A stretch of DNA of 64,000 bases from Benincasa hispida (taxonomy: Eukaryota; Streptophyta; Magnoliopsida; Cucurbitales; Cucurbitaceae): positions 30,049,682-30,113,681 of the forward strand of contig NC_052349.1 in NCBI RefSeq assembly GCF_009727055.1, in the 5' to 3' direction. Positions 19,877 through 31,844 of the stretch are shown piece by piece (position 1 is the first letter of the stretch; the number at the start of each line of letters is the position of its first letter). The notes below the pieces were generated by a model. That model saw only the letters and a program-made list of their open reading frames with translations, had not been told where the DNA came from and searched no databases. A program made the translations under genes and the position numbers.

Positions 19877-21774
19877 TGATAACTTGTAGAAATACAAGTT
19901 ATTTATACTGTTTTATTTAGATATTGCGGCTAAAAGAAAGGAAAGTTACATCGATAGTATAGAAATTGGCTAAGAAATGCGAAAATTATAAAATTTCGCC
20001 AATACACCCACTAACACCATTACAATGGTAGAATAGAGTGTTTCAATTTCTGTTTGGCAGGAAATCAGTCACCGCATGCGTTAATGGCTCAAAGATAAAA
20101 TAAACAATGCATCTACGTCGCATTGCACCCATCATTCAAGAATGAAGAGATGATCAATGCAATGACAGCGCATGTGACAATCGATCAAGAGCTTAGCGAT
20201 CAATGCAAATTCAACCGCATGCGTTAATAAAAAAAAAAAAACACCGCATGCGGCGATCGATCGAAGATGTAAAGAGTAACGCATTTGCGAAGGATTCTGA
20301 CAAATGTACAGCTTTCAGTTGTGCATTTCTAACGGGTTGATTGCGTAACAGAAGGAATATTAACTCCACCATTTCAGAAACTACCATAACCATAAAGTGG
20401 GGACCACAAAGTCAAAGAGCCAAGTTTCACCTATAAATAACTTCTGCTAATTCACTGAGAGACATACTTGAATACATAGAGACATGCATATATCGATTCT
20501 GAGAGAAAGACTGGTCTGAAGCAACTGTCCAGAGTAGATCCGGGATAATCAAGAGATAAGGCCGAGAGGTGAGTCTCCGAGCAAGGAATCCTTCCAATCC
20601 CCGCCGTTGAAGCTCTATGCGAAGATCATTTCTACTAGAAGAGCAAGCCTGAAAGGGAAGCTCTCCTCTCCATTTCTACCACATGCTGACAAGTAAAACC
20701 TCCGTTCAGGATCTGTGTCAAGACATTGACACTCCTTCTGTATTTGTTTCTAATCTCTATTTCATCACTTGTATTCATCTTCTTAATCTTTCATTCACAC
20801 CATGTATCGAACGCTTAATCTTAGTATTAAATGTTATGATCATTACTATTATCATCTCTCTGTCTCCGTTCATCCATAATCCATTTTCATCATGATGTTT
20901 TCCTAATTCCCTAGGTAATTAGCAAGAATTAAGCAAGTAAATTAATTTGTGTTAAGGAAATAATTAAGTTTGTTAAAGCATGCTCGATGGCATCTTCACC
21001 TGTGAGAGCAGAAGTGAAGATGTTATTCCGCCTATCGAGAGAAGGTTAGAAGAATACGTTAATTAAAGCGAGAAGTACTTCCAGAGATGGAAGCAACATT
21101 GCATTCATTTCTATTTCACCATAGAGATATGGGAACGCGGCCGATCACCGAGAGATGTACGCCAAGGGAAAGCAGAACCTTAGTTGCATCTTTAACGCAA
21201 TTGACAAACTTGCATTGTTTTTACTAATTACTCTTTCTATTTTTGATTCATCCATAAAGACTTGCCATCGCATACCACGACCCTTTGTATAACTTCACAG
21301 TCAGTCTCGACCTCAGTATCATGTATCATGTATCTTGTATCTTGTATCATATTAGTTTAGGATCTTATTTTATCAATGCAACTTTATTTTATTAACAAAA
21401 TTTTATTTCATCGCAATTTACATTACTGTATAAACAACCATTTTTTATTCATTGTAAAAATCGGTCGCATATACCACATGAGTAACACATTAACGAAAAC
21501 AATCCTTGTGTTCGACCTCGGATTATTCTGAGAAACTTGCGTTGGAATTATACTTAGTTTCAGCGCAAGAAAACTTGTGACATGCATTACTCTATCACAT
21601 ACTACAAGCATATCATTAACAACGCATATATTTAGACGTACTGTGCATAAGCGATAACACAACATAACATTCCATTTCTATGACATCAAGTTTATGGCAA
21701 CATGAGCTTGCATGATTCATTCATTCATATTCATATTTGTTCACATGCTGTAAGATATAAAATTTATCATGTCA
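19877..21774 (+). mobile_element. Solo LTR of a second LTR family, TSD aatac
   Basis: 1898 bp running TGATAACTTG...CATGTCA, flanked by perfect aatac at 19872-19876 and 21775-21779. The 5' end can fold on itself (aacttgtagaaatacaagtt). It contains a TATA box (tataaata, 20432-20439) and repeated words such as accgcatgcgttaat (20072, 20216) and accgcatgcggcgatcg (20243). It is unrelated to the surrounding copia LTR. No coding region is seen inside. The strand is assigned from the TATA box and is tentative. Confidence 0.9.
20432..20439 (+). promoter_or_regulatory. TATA box in solo LTR
   Basis: TATAAATA in 'ttcacctataaataacttc', about 550 bases into the LTR. It is the best core-promoter candidate of this family. 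Confidence 0.55.
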
Positions 21775-22121
21775 AATACCAAGGTAATTCTTGTGGTGGT
21801 TTTCTAGTTTTGTTCGAAGTTCGAGGATTGAGTTGGACTCAATAGTGATTGAGGATTCTTCAGTTCTTGCTGTTGGCCATTTTGATCGTTGCGTTTGAGT
21901 ACTTCGTTGGACGCATTGGAGATTGATCAAGGGATACTTGAAGAAAGGTTCTTCAAAGGTTTGCATACTCTATCCCTTGTTCATTCATTTAAGAAGCCTG
22001 CTTGTAATTTACTTATTATGCATATCTATTCTTGTAGACTGTAATTGTTTGAGTTCTTTAACAATGAGATTTGGAACGATCCACTTCCGCTTACTAGATC
22101 TCTATGTTTAGATTTTCTTCA

Positions 22122-22680
22122 AAGTAAAAACTTCATTTAAGAACCTTTGATCCCCACCATTATAAGACTTCAATTCAAAGCTTTTTTTCCATCAATTCCT
22201 CAAACAAGCAAGCAGGTGGTTCAACAACCATAACCCCAGAATTGAACCTCATCTTATTAGCAGCAACAGAGAGTTGAGGTGGACCAAAGAACTTATCAAT
22301 GTTTTTAAGAACCAAAAGATCAGCATCAATGAACACAATTTTGTCATATATCAAGAGCTGTCATATTCGTAGCTTGTTGTAGTTCCACTCATTATATGAG
22401 CCTTTCTGGGCGAATGGGCTGCGAATACAATCGATTTTCATGGCATCCCACCCTACAGAATTTAGGGCTTGAAGGGAGTTTAGGGAAATGGAGTTGTCAA
22501 CTAAAAGGAGGAGGTCTTTGGTTGTATTGGTTTGGAGAAGGTTTTGAGATAAAGCAATGGCTCCACAAACATAAGCTTCTGAGGAGTAGAGAATTGTCAC
22601 TTAGGCCTCTTTTGGCTTGGTTTTTCTATCGTGATGGATTGTTGAGTTGGTTTTTGGTGGTTTTTGTAGCATGAAATTCC
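22122..22680 (-). pseudogene. GT8 / GUX-like (PGSIP) glucuronosyltransferase exon, broken
   Basis: Read on the minus strand, this is a piece of a plant GT8 enzyme of the GUX/PGSIP group, which in known members adds glucuronic acid to xylan in the Golgi. Blocks seen: SSEAYVCGAIALSQNLLQTN, IRSPFAQKGSYNEWNYNKLR, the metal-binding DxD motif in KIVFIDADLLVLKNID, RFNSGVMVVEPPACLFEELM, and in a shifted frame YNGGDQRFLNEVFT. It carries a stop for Tyr (22601-22603), a stop for Trp (22361-22363) and a one-base excess in a run of seven T (22182-22188). At 22122 the exon is cut by the copia LTR; the next expected residues (Trp-Trp) are missing. The exon's upstream limit is a guess. Confidence 0.87.
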
Positions 22681-24097
22681 TCTAAACTTCTCTCCCTATA
22701 AAACCAAGAACAATAATATATATCATATGTAATTGAATTTGAATAGAGTAGTAGAGATATTTTAACCACTAAAGTTAGAATGTTGATAATAACAAGTTCC
22801 TACAAACGAGTAAATAGGAATTATAACTCATGCATGCACAAACAGTTACATTTCCTTATCTTGCTCAAAAAGTGTAATCAGCTAATTAGAAAGAAATTGA
22901 GTCTCACACAGTTGACCAAATCATCGATCCCACTCATCTTGCAAATTCCATTAGCAATACCATTCTGAATTTTGTTAACATGTCGAAATGATTGGATATT
23001 TGCCAGATGAGAGCTATACTTAGACCTTATATGTTGAGGGCTTAATGGATGGAGAGATTATCAATCTCTCTCCATTCAACAAACGAATAGATCTTTATCT
23101 AATAGATAAATGTAATTAATTAACCAGGATTGAACTTGTAATTAACTAACTTAATAGATAAATGTATAGAATCCTATTCCCTACTGTATGTATAACCACT
23201 TCTCTAACAAGCTCTTTATCTAATGAAAATTTGCTTTCTTAATATCCTAATAATATTCGAAACCATCCCTAATCTATGAATACAAGTTTTCAAGTGTTAA
23301 CGACAAACTTAAAAAACCTTAAACTAGTTCGAAAAGGGATTTAGAATGATATACTCACTAAATCTCACCCAAAACGACCTGAATCCTCCCTGGTTGGTGT
23401 CCAAATGCGCCAAATCCTACATAATTGACTCAAATGGTTGTCATTGCATCCTAGCACCAAATTTTCCCACATTCACAACAGCTCAGAATTATACTAAAAC
23501 AATGAAATCTTTACTTTTTTACATGCTCCAATGTCGATTGAAATAGAAAGAGCTCATAATTAACAAGCAAATTTAGATATCAAGCAATAAGCACTAACCA
23601 TGATCTCAGGTCTGCACCAACCAAAACATTAATGCTAAGTAGAGAGAGAAAAAACACAAACAAAAGTCGACAAACAAAAATCTTTTTAACGACATGATAA
23701 ACATCCTTGATTTTAGAAGAAACAAAGAAACAAGCAACAACATAAAAGCCATTTAGATTTAGCAAATGGAAGAATAAAAAAATAGCAAAACAAACATAAT
23801 AGAATACAAGAAAACAATCTTAAAATTAGGTTTCACATCAAGCTAGATCTAGAAACAAAATAAAGAAAATTAGTTCCAATTTCCATTAATCTAAATATAG
23901 CACAAACATCTTCAAATACAATACTACAAAAAGAAAAAAAGAAAGAAGAGAAAGATCTCAAAGCTCATAGAAGTAATGTTGTGATTCCAGGTATATCTGT
24001 ATTATTTGAGACTCAAACACTCATATCAAACTACAAAAGAAGTTTTAGAAAGCTTCATGTGCCTTGAATTAGGGAATAAAAGGAAAATGATATGATG
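22681..24097. other. AT-rich interval, possible GUX intron or flank
   Basis: No convincing gene is seen. The stretch has scattered short frames and many simple A/T runs. On the minus strand near 22870-22970 a short frame (GICKMSGIDDLVNCVRLNF) looks protein-like, but I cannot assign it. Its place upstream of the GUX exon makes intron or 5' gene remnant possible. Confidence 0.4.
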
Positions 24098-24275
24098 GAA
24101 TACACAACCATGCAACGGAAGCAAACATAATTAATAAGCACTCTAATTACATTTAATTTGAGTTCTAAAGCATGCTATTTCAGAAAATACACAAGGGGTT
24201 TCAAGTTTCCTATCTTTGATGAATTATCCCAATTCCAAGTTGCTCTTCACTCCAAATTAGCTCTAAATCAACTGT
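24098..24275 (-). repeat. Fragment of family-B copia LTR
   Basis: This matches the element B LTR at 40527-40710, including 'ctctaattacatttaatttg' and 'gggtttcaagtttc', in the same minus orientation. It stops at about 24275, where plus-strand gag of element D starts. It is a deletion or rearrangement junction, not the true LTR of D. Confidence 0.8.
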
Positions 24276-24935
24276 GAGATCATGGAATCCTTGAAGAGAA
24301 TGTACGGACAACTGTTCGTGCATCTCAAGCATAAAGCTCTAAAGTTCATCTTCAACTCCAAAATGAATGAGGGTACATCTATTCGAGAACATGTTCTGAA
24401 GATGATGGTCCATTTTAATGTGGCGGAGATGAACGGGGCTCGCATCTGTGAGGGCAGCCAGGTTAACATTATTCTAGAGAAGTTGCTAGAAAGCTTCCTA
24501 CACCTCGTAAGCAACGTTGTTCTAAACAGGGTTGATTACACCCTTACAACCTTCCTCAATGAGTTACAGACATTCCCATCCTTACTGAAAAGCAAAGAGA
24601 AGTAGGTTGGCAAGGAAAATGTTGCTTCATCATCTAAAATGTTCCTCCAAGGTTCGACCTCAGGAACTAAGTTTGTACCTTCTTCTTCTGGCACTAAAAA
24701 GTGGAAGAAGAAGAAGGGTAGTAAGGGGAAGGGAAAGCACCTGCTAACCCACAACCTGTCGCTCCGGCCAGTGCCCATTGAAAAGAGAAAATATTTTCAC
24801 TACAACCAGGATGGGCACTGGAAGCGAAACTACCCACCCAAGTTAAAGGAGAAGAAGAAGGCCAAGGCCAACCAAGATAAATGTGATTTACTGGTTTTGG
24901 AGACTTGTTTAGTGGAGAATGATGATTCTGCCTAG
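24276..24935 (+). pseudogene. Copia D gag with altered zinc knuckle
   Basis: Gag is truncated at its N-terminus. It retains the capsid C-terminal part that copies A, C and E lack: EGTSIREHVLKMMVHFNVAE, RICEGSQVNIILEKLLESF and FLNELQTFPSLLKSK, then a stop (24603). A basic segment KKWKKKKGSKGKGK precedes the knuckle YFHYNQDGHWKRNYP, in which all three zinc-binding Cys positions read Tyr while the His is kept. It runs into LETCLVENDDSA and a stop for Trp. Confidence 0.9.
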
Positions 24936-25381
24936 ATTATAGACTCTAGGGCCACTAACCATGTTTGTTCTTCTTTTTAGGAGATTAGATCCTAGCAGTA
25001 GCTTGAGGCTAGAGAGATGACGATGCGAGTTAGCACTGGGAATGCCATCTCAGTTGTGGCAGCTGGAGGCCTCCGATTGACTTTACATAATAGGTTTATC
25101 ATTTTGAATGATGTATATGTTGTTCCCGAGTTAAAGAGGAACTTGATTTCTATAAAGTCATTACTTAAATGTAAATAAACTTTACATTTTTCAGCTAATA
25201 AAGTGTTTATTCTGAAAGATGGTGTTGAGATATGTTCAGCTAAACTAAAAAATAATTTGTATGTGCTAAGGCCGTTAGCAAAAGATTTCTTCCATAACAT
25301 AGAGATGTTAAATCTATCGTAATTCAAAACAAACAACGTAAAGTTTCTCCTGAAGAAAATGCCCAACTTTGGCACCTCTGT
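24936..25381 (+). pseudogene. Copia D protease and pre-integrase region
   Basis: Heavily mutated. Protease site IIDSRATNHVC (Gly replaced by Arg), stops near 24978, 24994 and 25000, then RLTLHNRFIILNDVYVVPEL, KRNLISIKSLLKC, a stop, and NKVFILKDGVEICSAKLKNN. The order equals that of elements C and E. Confidence 0.85.
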
Positions 25382-26366
25382 TTGGGGCATATCAATCTCA
25401 ATAGGATTGAGAGGTTGGTGAAGAATGAACTTCTAAACGAGTTAGAGGAAAATTCTTTACCTATGTGCGAGTCATGGCTTGAAGGCAAAATAACTAAAAG
25501 ATCTTTTACTGGAAAAGATTATAAAGCCAAAGAGTCTCTAGAGTTAGTGCATTCAGTCCTTTGTGGTTCGATGAATGTGCGAGCTAGGGGAGGCTACAAG
25601 TATTTCATCACTTTTACTGATGATTATCGAGGTATGGGTATGTTTATTTAATGCAACATAAGTTAGAATCCTTTGAAAAGTTCAAAGAGTTCAAGGTTGA
25701 AGTTGAAAACACATTAGATAAACGAATTAAAACACTTCGATCTTATCGAGATGGAGAGTTTTTAGATTTTGAGCTCCATAACTATTTAATAGAACAATGA
25801 ATCACTTCTCAACTCTCAGCACCTGGTACACCTCAACGGAATGGTGTATCGAAGAGGAGAAACAAAACCCTATTAGACATGATTCGATCGATGATGAGTT
25901 ACACTTCCTTACCAGACTTGTTTAAGGGTTTGCAGTAGAGACTGTAGCTTATATCCTCAATTGTGTTCCCTTCAAGAGTGTTTCCAGAACACCTTTGAAG
26001 TTGTGGAACGGGCGTAAAGCTAGTTTGCGTCACTTCCACATATGGGGTTGCCCAGCACATGGGCTTGAGGCTAATCCTAAGAAACTGGAACCACGTTCGA
26101 GGCTGTGCCTATTTGTAGGCTACCCCAAAAAGACACGAGAAGGTTACTTTTATGATCCTAAGGAAAACAAGGTGTTTGTATCGACAAATGCTACCTTCCT
26201 TGAGGAGAATCATATAAGGGAGCACAGTCCAAGAAGTAAAATCGTGTTGAGTGAACTTTCCAAAGAAACTATTGATACTTTAACAAGAGTTGTTGAAGAG
26301 CCTGCTACATCAACAAGAGTTGTTGATGAAGTTTATCTAGTAGATCAAATCCACCTCAAGAGTTGA
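25382..26366 (+). pseudogene. Copia D integrase
   Basis: The integrase N-terminus reads GHINLNRIERLVKNELLNEL and CESWLEGKITKRSF (a zinc Cys changed to Trp). ITFTDDYRG follows, then a frameshift. In the core, RSYRDGEFLDFE has Tyr at the second catalytic Asp, and NGVSKRRNKTL has Lys at the catalytic Glu (25852-25854). The frame 25995-26366 covers LWNGRKASLRHFHIWGCPAH and FVGYPKKTREGYFYDPKENK. The protein is catalytically dead. Confidence 0.88.
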
Positions 26367-27134
26367 GGAAACCTCGATGTAGTGGAAGGGTTGTGAACCC
26401 ACCCATTTGCTATTTGGGATGAACTGAAATATTGATTATGATAGAACGATGGAGAGATTGAGGATCCGTTGTCTTACAAGAAGGCAATGAAAGATGTTGA
26501 CCGAGATGAATGGGTCAAAGCCATGGATCTCGAAATGGAGTCTATGTACTTCAACTCAATTTGAGATCTTGTAGATCAACCAGATGGGGTTAAACCTATA
26601 GGATGTAAATGAATCTACAAGAGGAAATGGGGTGCTAATGGAAAGATGCAAACCTTCAAGGCTAGACTTGTGGCAAAGGGTTATACCCAAGTAGAGGGAG
26701 TTGACTATGAGGAGACTTTCTCGCCTATTACCATGCTTAAGTCTATTTGCATCCTCCTATCCATTGCCTCATATTATGATTATGAGATATGGCAAATGGA
26801 TGTCAAGACTGCCTTTCTGAATGGTAATCTTGAGGAGACCATTTATATGGTGCAGTCCGAGGGATACATAGCCCAAGGTCAAAAGAAAAAGGTTTGCAAG
26901 CTGAATCGGTCTATTTATGGACTGAAATTGGCATCTCGATCTTGGAACATAAGGTTTGACACTACGATCAAATCTTATTGCTTTGACCAAAACGTTGATG
27001 AGCCTCGTGTCTACAAAAAGATCATCAGCAGTTCATTCATTTTCCTAGTGTTGTATGTAGACGATATCCTACTCATTGGGAATGATGTAGGTTTATTGAC
27101 TTCAGTTAAGAACTAGCTAGCGACCCAATTCCAA
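26367..27134 (+). pseudogene. Copia D linker and reverse transcriptase
   Basis: The linker contains RCSGRVVNP. RT reads [60 protein letters not shown] and the intact active site [12 protein letters not shown] near 27050. A stop (tag, 27115) replaces a Trp codon shortly after. This is the least damaged RT core of the copia family in the window. Confidence 0.92.
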
Positions 27135-28039
27135 ATGAAAGATTTGGGAGAGGCTCAGTTTGTTCTTGGAATTCAAATCTTTCGGGATCGAAAGAACAAA
27201 GTGCTAGCACTATCTCAGGCATTGTACATTGACAAGATGTTAATCAAGTACTCAATGCAGAACTCCAAAAAGGGTCTTTTGCCTTTTCGGCATGGAGTTA
27301 CATTGTCTAAGGAACATTGTCCTAAGATACCTCAAGAGGTTGAGGAAATGAGACGAGTCCCCTATGCATCTACCGTTGGCAGTTTGATGTACGCGATGTT
27401 ATGTACTAAACCTAACATCTGCTATGCTATGGGGATAGCCAGTAGATATCAATCTAATCCAGAACAGGGTCACTGAACAACCGTCAAGAACATTCTCAAG
27501 TATCTTCGGAGAACGAGGGACTACATGTTTGTGTATGGTTCTAAGGATTTGATCCTTACAAGATACACGGACTCTGATTTTCAGACTGATAAAGATTCTC
27601 GGAAATCCACTTCAAGATTAGTGTTCACTCTTAACGGAGGAGCTATAGTATGATGAAGCACTAAGCAAGGAGGCATTGCTGACTCCACCATGGAGGCCGA
27701 GTATGTAGCGACTTGTGAAGCTACTAAGGAGGTCGTTTTGCTTAGAAAGTTCATGAGTGATCTGGAAGTTGTTCCAGCATGTCTAGGCCCATCACCCTTT
27801 ATTGTGATAATAATGGTGTTGTGGCGAATTCCCGTGAGCCTTGGAGTCACAAGCACGATAAGCATATAGAGCGAAAATACCATCTCACCAGAGAGATTGT
27901 GCATCGAGGGAACGTGATTGTTACGAAGATAGCTTTGGAGCATAACGTTGTCGATTCGTTTATGAAGGCTCTCACGGCTACAATGTTTGAGGGTCACCTA
28001 CAGAGTATGGGTCTATGGGACAGATCACGGCTGGACTAG
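27135..28039 (+). pseudogene. Copia D RT C-terminus and RNase H
   Basis: It reads [60 protein letters not shown], then a stop at 27476. RNase H follows with YTDSDFQTDKDSRKSTS, a stop near 27650, STMEAEYVATCEATKEV, and, after a shift, LYCDNNGVVANSREPWSHKH. It ends about 100 bases before the LTR. Confidence 0.9.
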
Positions 28040-29624
28040 GGCAAATGGGAGATGTTTTATTGGGCCTTAATGCCCTAGTTTATTTTTTTTTATACTTTAA
28101 TTACCTTGTACACCCCACTAGCTTTAGGACAAGTGAGAGATTGTTGGGGTTGATGCCCTAAATCTCGTAGGGTTCTATAGTTTGCAAATATCTGTATGAA
28201 CAAACATTTGTTGATGTATAATATGAGATATTTTATTCACTTTAGTCTATGAAATATGAGATATTTTAGTTTCATTAACCACAAACCAACAAACTAAGAT
28301 CCCTTGTTATCATTGTAACTTAAGCATGTATGTGGAGATATACAAGTGGATTGTGCTTTAAGTGATAACCTAAATGGTCTGTAGTATATGGATAAAGGAG
28401 GGAAACCTTATCCTGGTGACGCTACGAGTGTGGCCCACTTTATAGATATTGCAAGTGTTGTAAAGTGCTTCAAACTGTCTGATCCTAACCATTCATGTAT
28501 TAGACATGCGAGCAGGGATGCTCTATACAAAGGAGTTTGTATAAGACCGGCAACAAAAGGTTTAGTCTCGTTATATAATGACGTTCATGAAAGAGACTTT
28601 CATTTCACTAGGATGACCATAGGCAACATGACCTTAATCCTGAGTGAGTTGGGAATACCTGCCTATGAGGGTGGTTCTTTGATTTGCATGGGTGCGAAAG
28701 GCCACATCGTCAACTCAAACCTACCATTTTAGATATTCGTCTAATTTGGGAGCTAAGAACTTAGCTACACAAGACAAAATTCACTCATTCCCAGAAGTAG
28801 GGATAAGTAGATAAATTGATTCCTTCAGGGCTGATTTTAGGACTTGAACAATGTGGCGCCACACCTTCTCTTGTCTCGAGAAGGGTTTACTCATAGTAGG
28901 ACTATAATATATTGTTCATTAAAGGAATCAGTGGTACTTAAGGAGTTAGATGTAACTATAGGGAAAAACGGTAAATTGGCCCAGTTGTACATACGAGCAA
29001 TTTATGAAGGGTCATCGTCTTATTTATTGGTTATATACGATGGACATAGAAATATATCTGTATTGCAAAGAGTGCAGCTGTCGGTCTTTAGTGGAGTGCT
29101 CGATAGCTAACGGATGGTGGATATCGTGATTAAAGAGTATAGTCAGTTATTCACTTACTGTTGGAGCTTTAAGCTACAGATCTATAAGGTCCCCTTGGCA
29201 GCTTAATGGATTCATGTTTTTGGATAATTTAAAGTGTTCAAATTAACAAGAGGGAATTTGATTATATATGATATAATTAAATTGATTCAATTATATGTGA
29301 TATAATTGATTTAATGTATTAGTTATATTAATTGGAGAAATTAATATAAATATGATTTATATTAAATGCCACAAAGGAGAAAAACAACTATGGTTTATAT
29401 GTTGCATATGATGTGATATTAAAATTATAGGTTATAAATATAATATGATAAATTAGTTATTATATTTATTTATAATAAATTAATTATAAGATAATTAATT
29501 TTGGTTTTTTCTAATAACCGACTTAGTGGTTGGTTATGGACAGTTTATGGCAACCAATGGGATAAAGTGAAAAATGGTTTTACATTGGTGAGAACAACAC
29601 TCATTACACGCGCAAGAAGAATCA

Positions 29625-29784
29625 AGTTATACGATAGCTTAGTTGAGAGAGTAAACAATCGTTTGAGTTTAACTATACGATAGTGACTTGTTTGCTAAAC
29701 GATCGAGTACCCAAGTTTATACGATAGACTACTTCTTTCTTCTAATTACTCGATCATTTACTCGATCTTATAGTTACTCCTTTC
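29625..29784. repeat. CGATCG-like motif cluster in D/E LTR
   Basis: Motif variants include tatacgatagcttag, taaacaatcgtttgag, taaacgatcgagtacc and actcgatcatttactcgatc. The cluster is cut by the solo LTR insertion. Confidence 0.65.
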
Positions 29785-31844
29785 GGAAGGAAATCTAAAC
29801 AGAGATCTCCATGAGTAGCGGAAGTGGATCGTTCCAAATTCCATTCAGAATGAACATAAACAATTACAATCTTAAATGGAAATGAACAAATTATGCATAT
29901 ATAGAAATTACAACATGCTACGAGAAAATACAAGGGATAGAGTATGCGTACCTTTGAAGAACTCTTCTTCAAGTATCCCTCAATCAATGTCCAATGCGTA
30001 CAACAATGCCCTCGAATGCACGGCCGGAACAGACAACAGCACGAACACTAACACAATGATCGTCTGAATGCACCTCAAATCCAATAGGGTCCAATTTAAT
30101 CCATGAACTGAGTTAGAACACCACCACAAGTGTTACCTTGGTATTCTTGGTATGAGAATCCAAGACTTGTGGGCTTTGTATGATCTTGGAATGAGGAAGA
30201 CAGGAGGTATACGATCAAGTAGACGATCAATTAAGTGGGAGATATGAACACTGTCTATCGTATAGACGATGTACTCAATCGTTTAGAAAATGGAAGCCTA
30301 TCGCATAGATTTTGCTACTAGATCATGTAGCAATGATCAACGAGTAACTATTGTATAGTCAACTTTTAACGTGTATGCTCTCAACGTCTATCGCTTAGTA
30401 AAAAATCTTTTTACTTAATAGCCTTTTCTCGTGAGAATTTCCCGAATGAATCAACTTAGTAATTGTGGAAAATAATTTTACTTTTTATCTCACGGTTACT
30501 ATAAAACTTCCAATAACCTCCCACTCAATGGTTATTAGAGAAAAAGAATTAATTATCATATAATTAATATATTATAAATAAATATGATAACCAACTTATC
30601 ATATTATATTTATAATCTATAGTTTTAATATTTCATCACAATGAACTATAATCATAGTTATTTTTTTTTATTTTATGTTACTTAATATAAATTATATTTA
30701 TATTAATTCCTCCATTTAATGTATCTAATACATCACACCATTTATATCGCATATAATTGAATTTTCTCTTGTTAATTTGAACACTTCAAACTAACAAAAA
30801 ATCTGATTCTCAACTTGACCCATTGAGCTACCAAGGGGACCTCATGGACCTGTAGCTTGAAGCTCCAATGGTATGTGAATAACTGATTAAACTCTTTAGT
30901 CACGAGATCCACCATCTGTTGACTGTTGGTCATTCCACTAAAGACCGACAGTTGCACTCTTCTCACTACAGATATATTTCTGTGTCCATATAACCAATCA
31001 ACAGTGCGATAACCCTTCACAAATCGCTCGTAAATACAGCTAGGCCAATTTACCGTTTTGCCTCTATAGTTACATCTAACTCCTTAAGTACCTCTGATTC
31101 CTCTAATGAACAATAAGCCATAGTTCTACAATGACTAAGTCTTGTTTCCAAAGAAAGGGTGTGGCCACTATGTTCAAGACCCGGAATCATCCCTTAAGGG
31201 AGCAATTTATCTACTTATCCATTATTTAAGGAAAGGATGAATTCTGTCTTATTTAGTTGAGTTCCCAGCTCCCTAATCAGATGAATCCCCAAAAAGATAG
31301 GCTTTTTGATTTGGCAATCTGGTCACTCTCACCCATACTAATCAAAGGACCGCCCTTATAGGCAGGAGTTCCCAACTCACTCAGGATTAAGGTCATGTCA
31401 CCTATGGTCATTTTAGTGAAATGAAAGTCTCCATTATCAATGACGTTATATAAAGAGACTAATCATCTCGTGGTTCGGTCTTATAAAAACTCTTTATATT
31501 AGATACCCCCGCTCGCATGTTTCCACATGAATGGTTAGAATCAAACCATTTGTAGCACTTTACAATACTTGTAAATATCTACAAAGAGAGTCGTACCGTA
31601 GTGTCACCAGGATAAGGTATCCCTCCTTTATCCTTATACTACAGAACATTTAGGTTATTACTTAAGCCATGATCCATTTATATGTCTCACATACATGCTT
31701 AAGTTACATGAAATAACCACGGATCTTAGTTTATTAGATATGAGTAAATGCAAATAAAATAACATTTATTTTATTAATAACAATGTATACAAAATTTTTA
31801 CAAACTACAAGGGCACTGGGAGAATTAGGACACCAATCCCAACA
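29785..31844 (-). mobile_element. Solo copia LTR nested in the D/E LTR
   Basis: On the minus strand it runs TGTTGGGATTGGTG at 31844 to TTCCTTC at 29785, 2060 bp, same family. Flanks are ctttc (29780-29784) and cttcc (31845-31849), a one-mismatch TSD. It carries its own CGATCG-type cluster at 30190-30400. No internal coding sequence is present. Confidence 0.87.

Larger units (their letters stand above)
9998..22121 (+). mobile_element. Ty1-copia element C with two nested solo LTRs
   Basis: Beyond the LTR remnant come a primer site, a leader of about 2.5 kb (split by the solo LTR 10973-12777), gag, pol with protease, integrase, RT and RNase H, and a complete 3' LTR (split by the solo LTR 19877-21774). 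It is the fullest member of its family here. Pol is broken by several frameshifts and stops. The 3' LTR ends inside a GUX-like exon at 22121/22122. Confidence 0.9.
18150..22121 (+). repeat. Copia C 3' LTR, split by a solo LTR
   Basis: The LTR starts TGTTGGGATTAG at 18150 after a purine-rich 'aacaagttggagat' and ends TTTTCTTCA at 22121. Subtracting the 19877-21774 insertion and one TSD copy gives about 2070 bp, in line with the other copies. The CGATCG-type cluster lies at 19620-19810. Sequence after 22121 is a GUX-like exon on the other strand. Confidence 0.92.

Noticed and set aside
22396..22674. 92-codon plus-strand ORF
   Set aside because: Shadow of the GUX-like exon on the minus strand.
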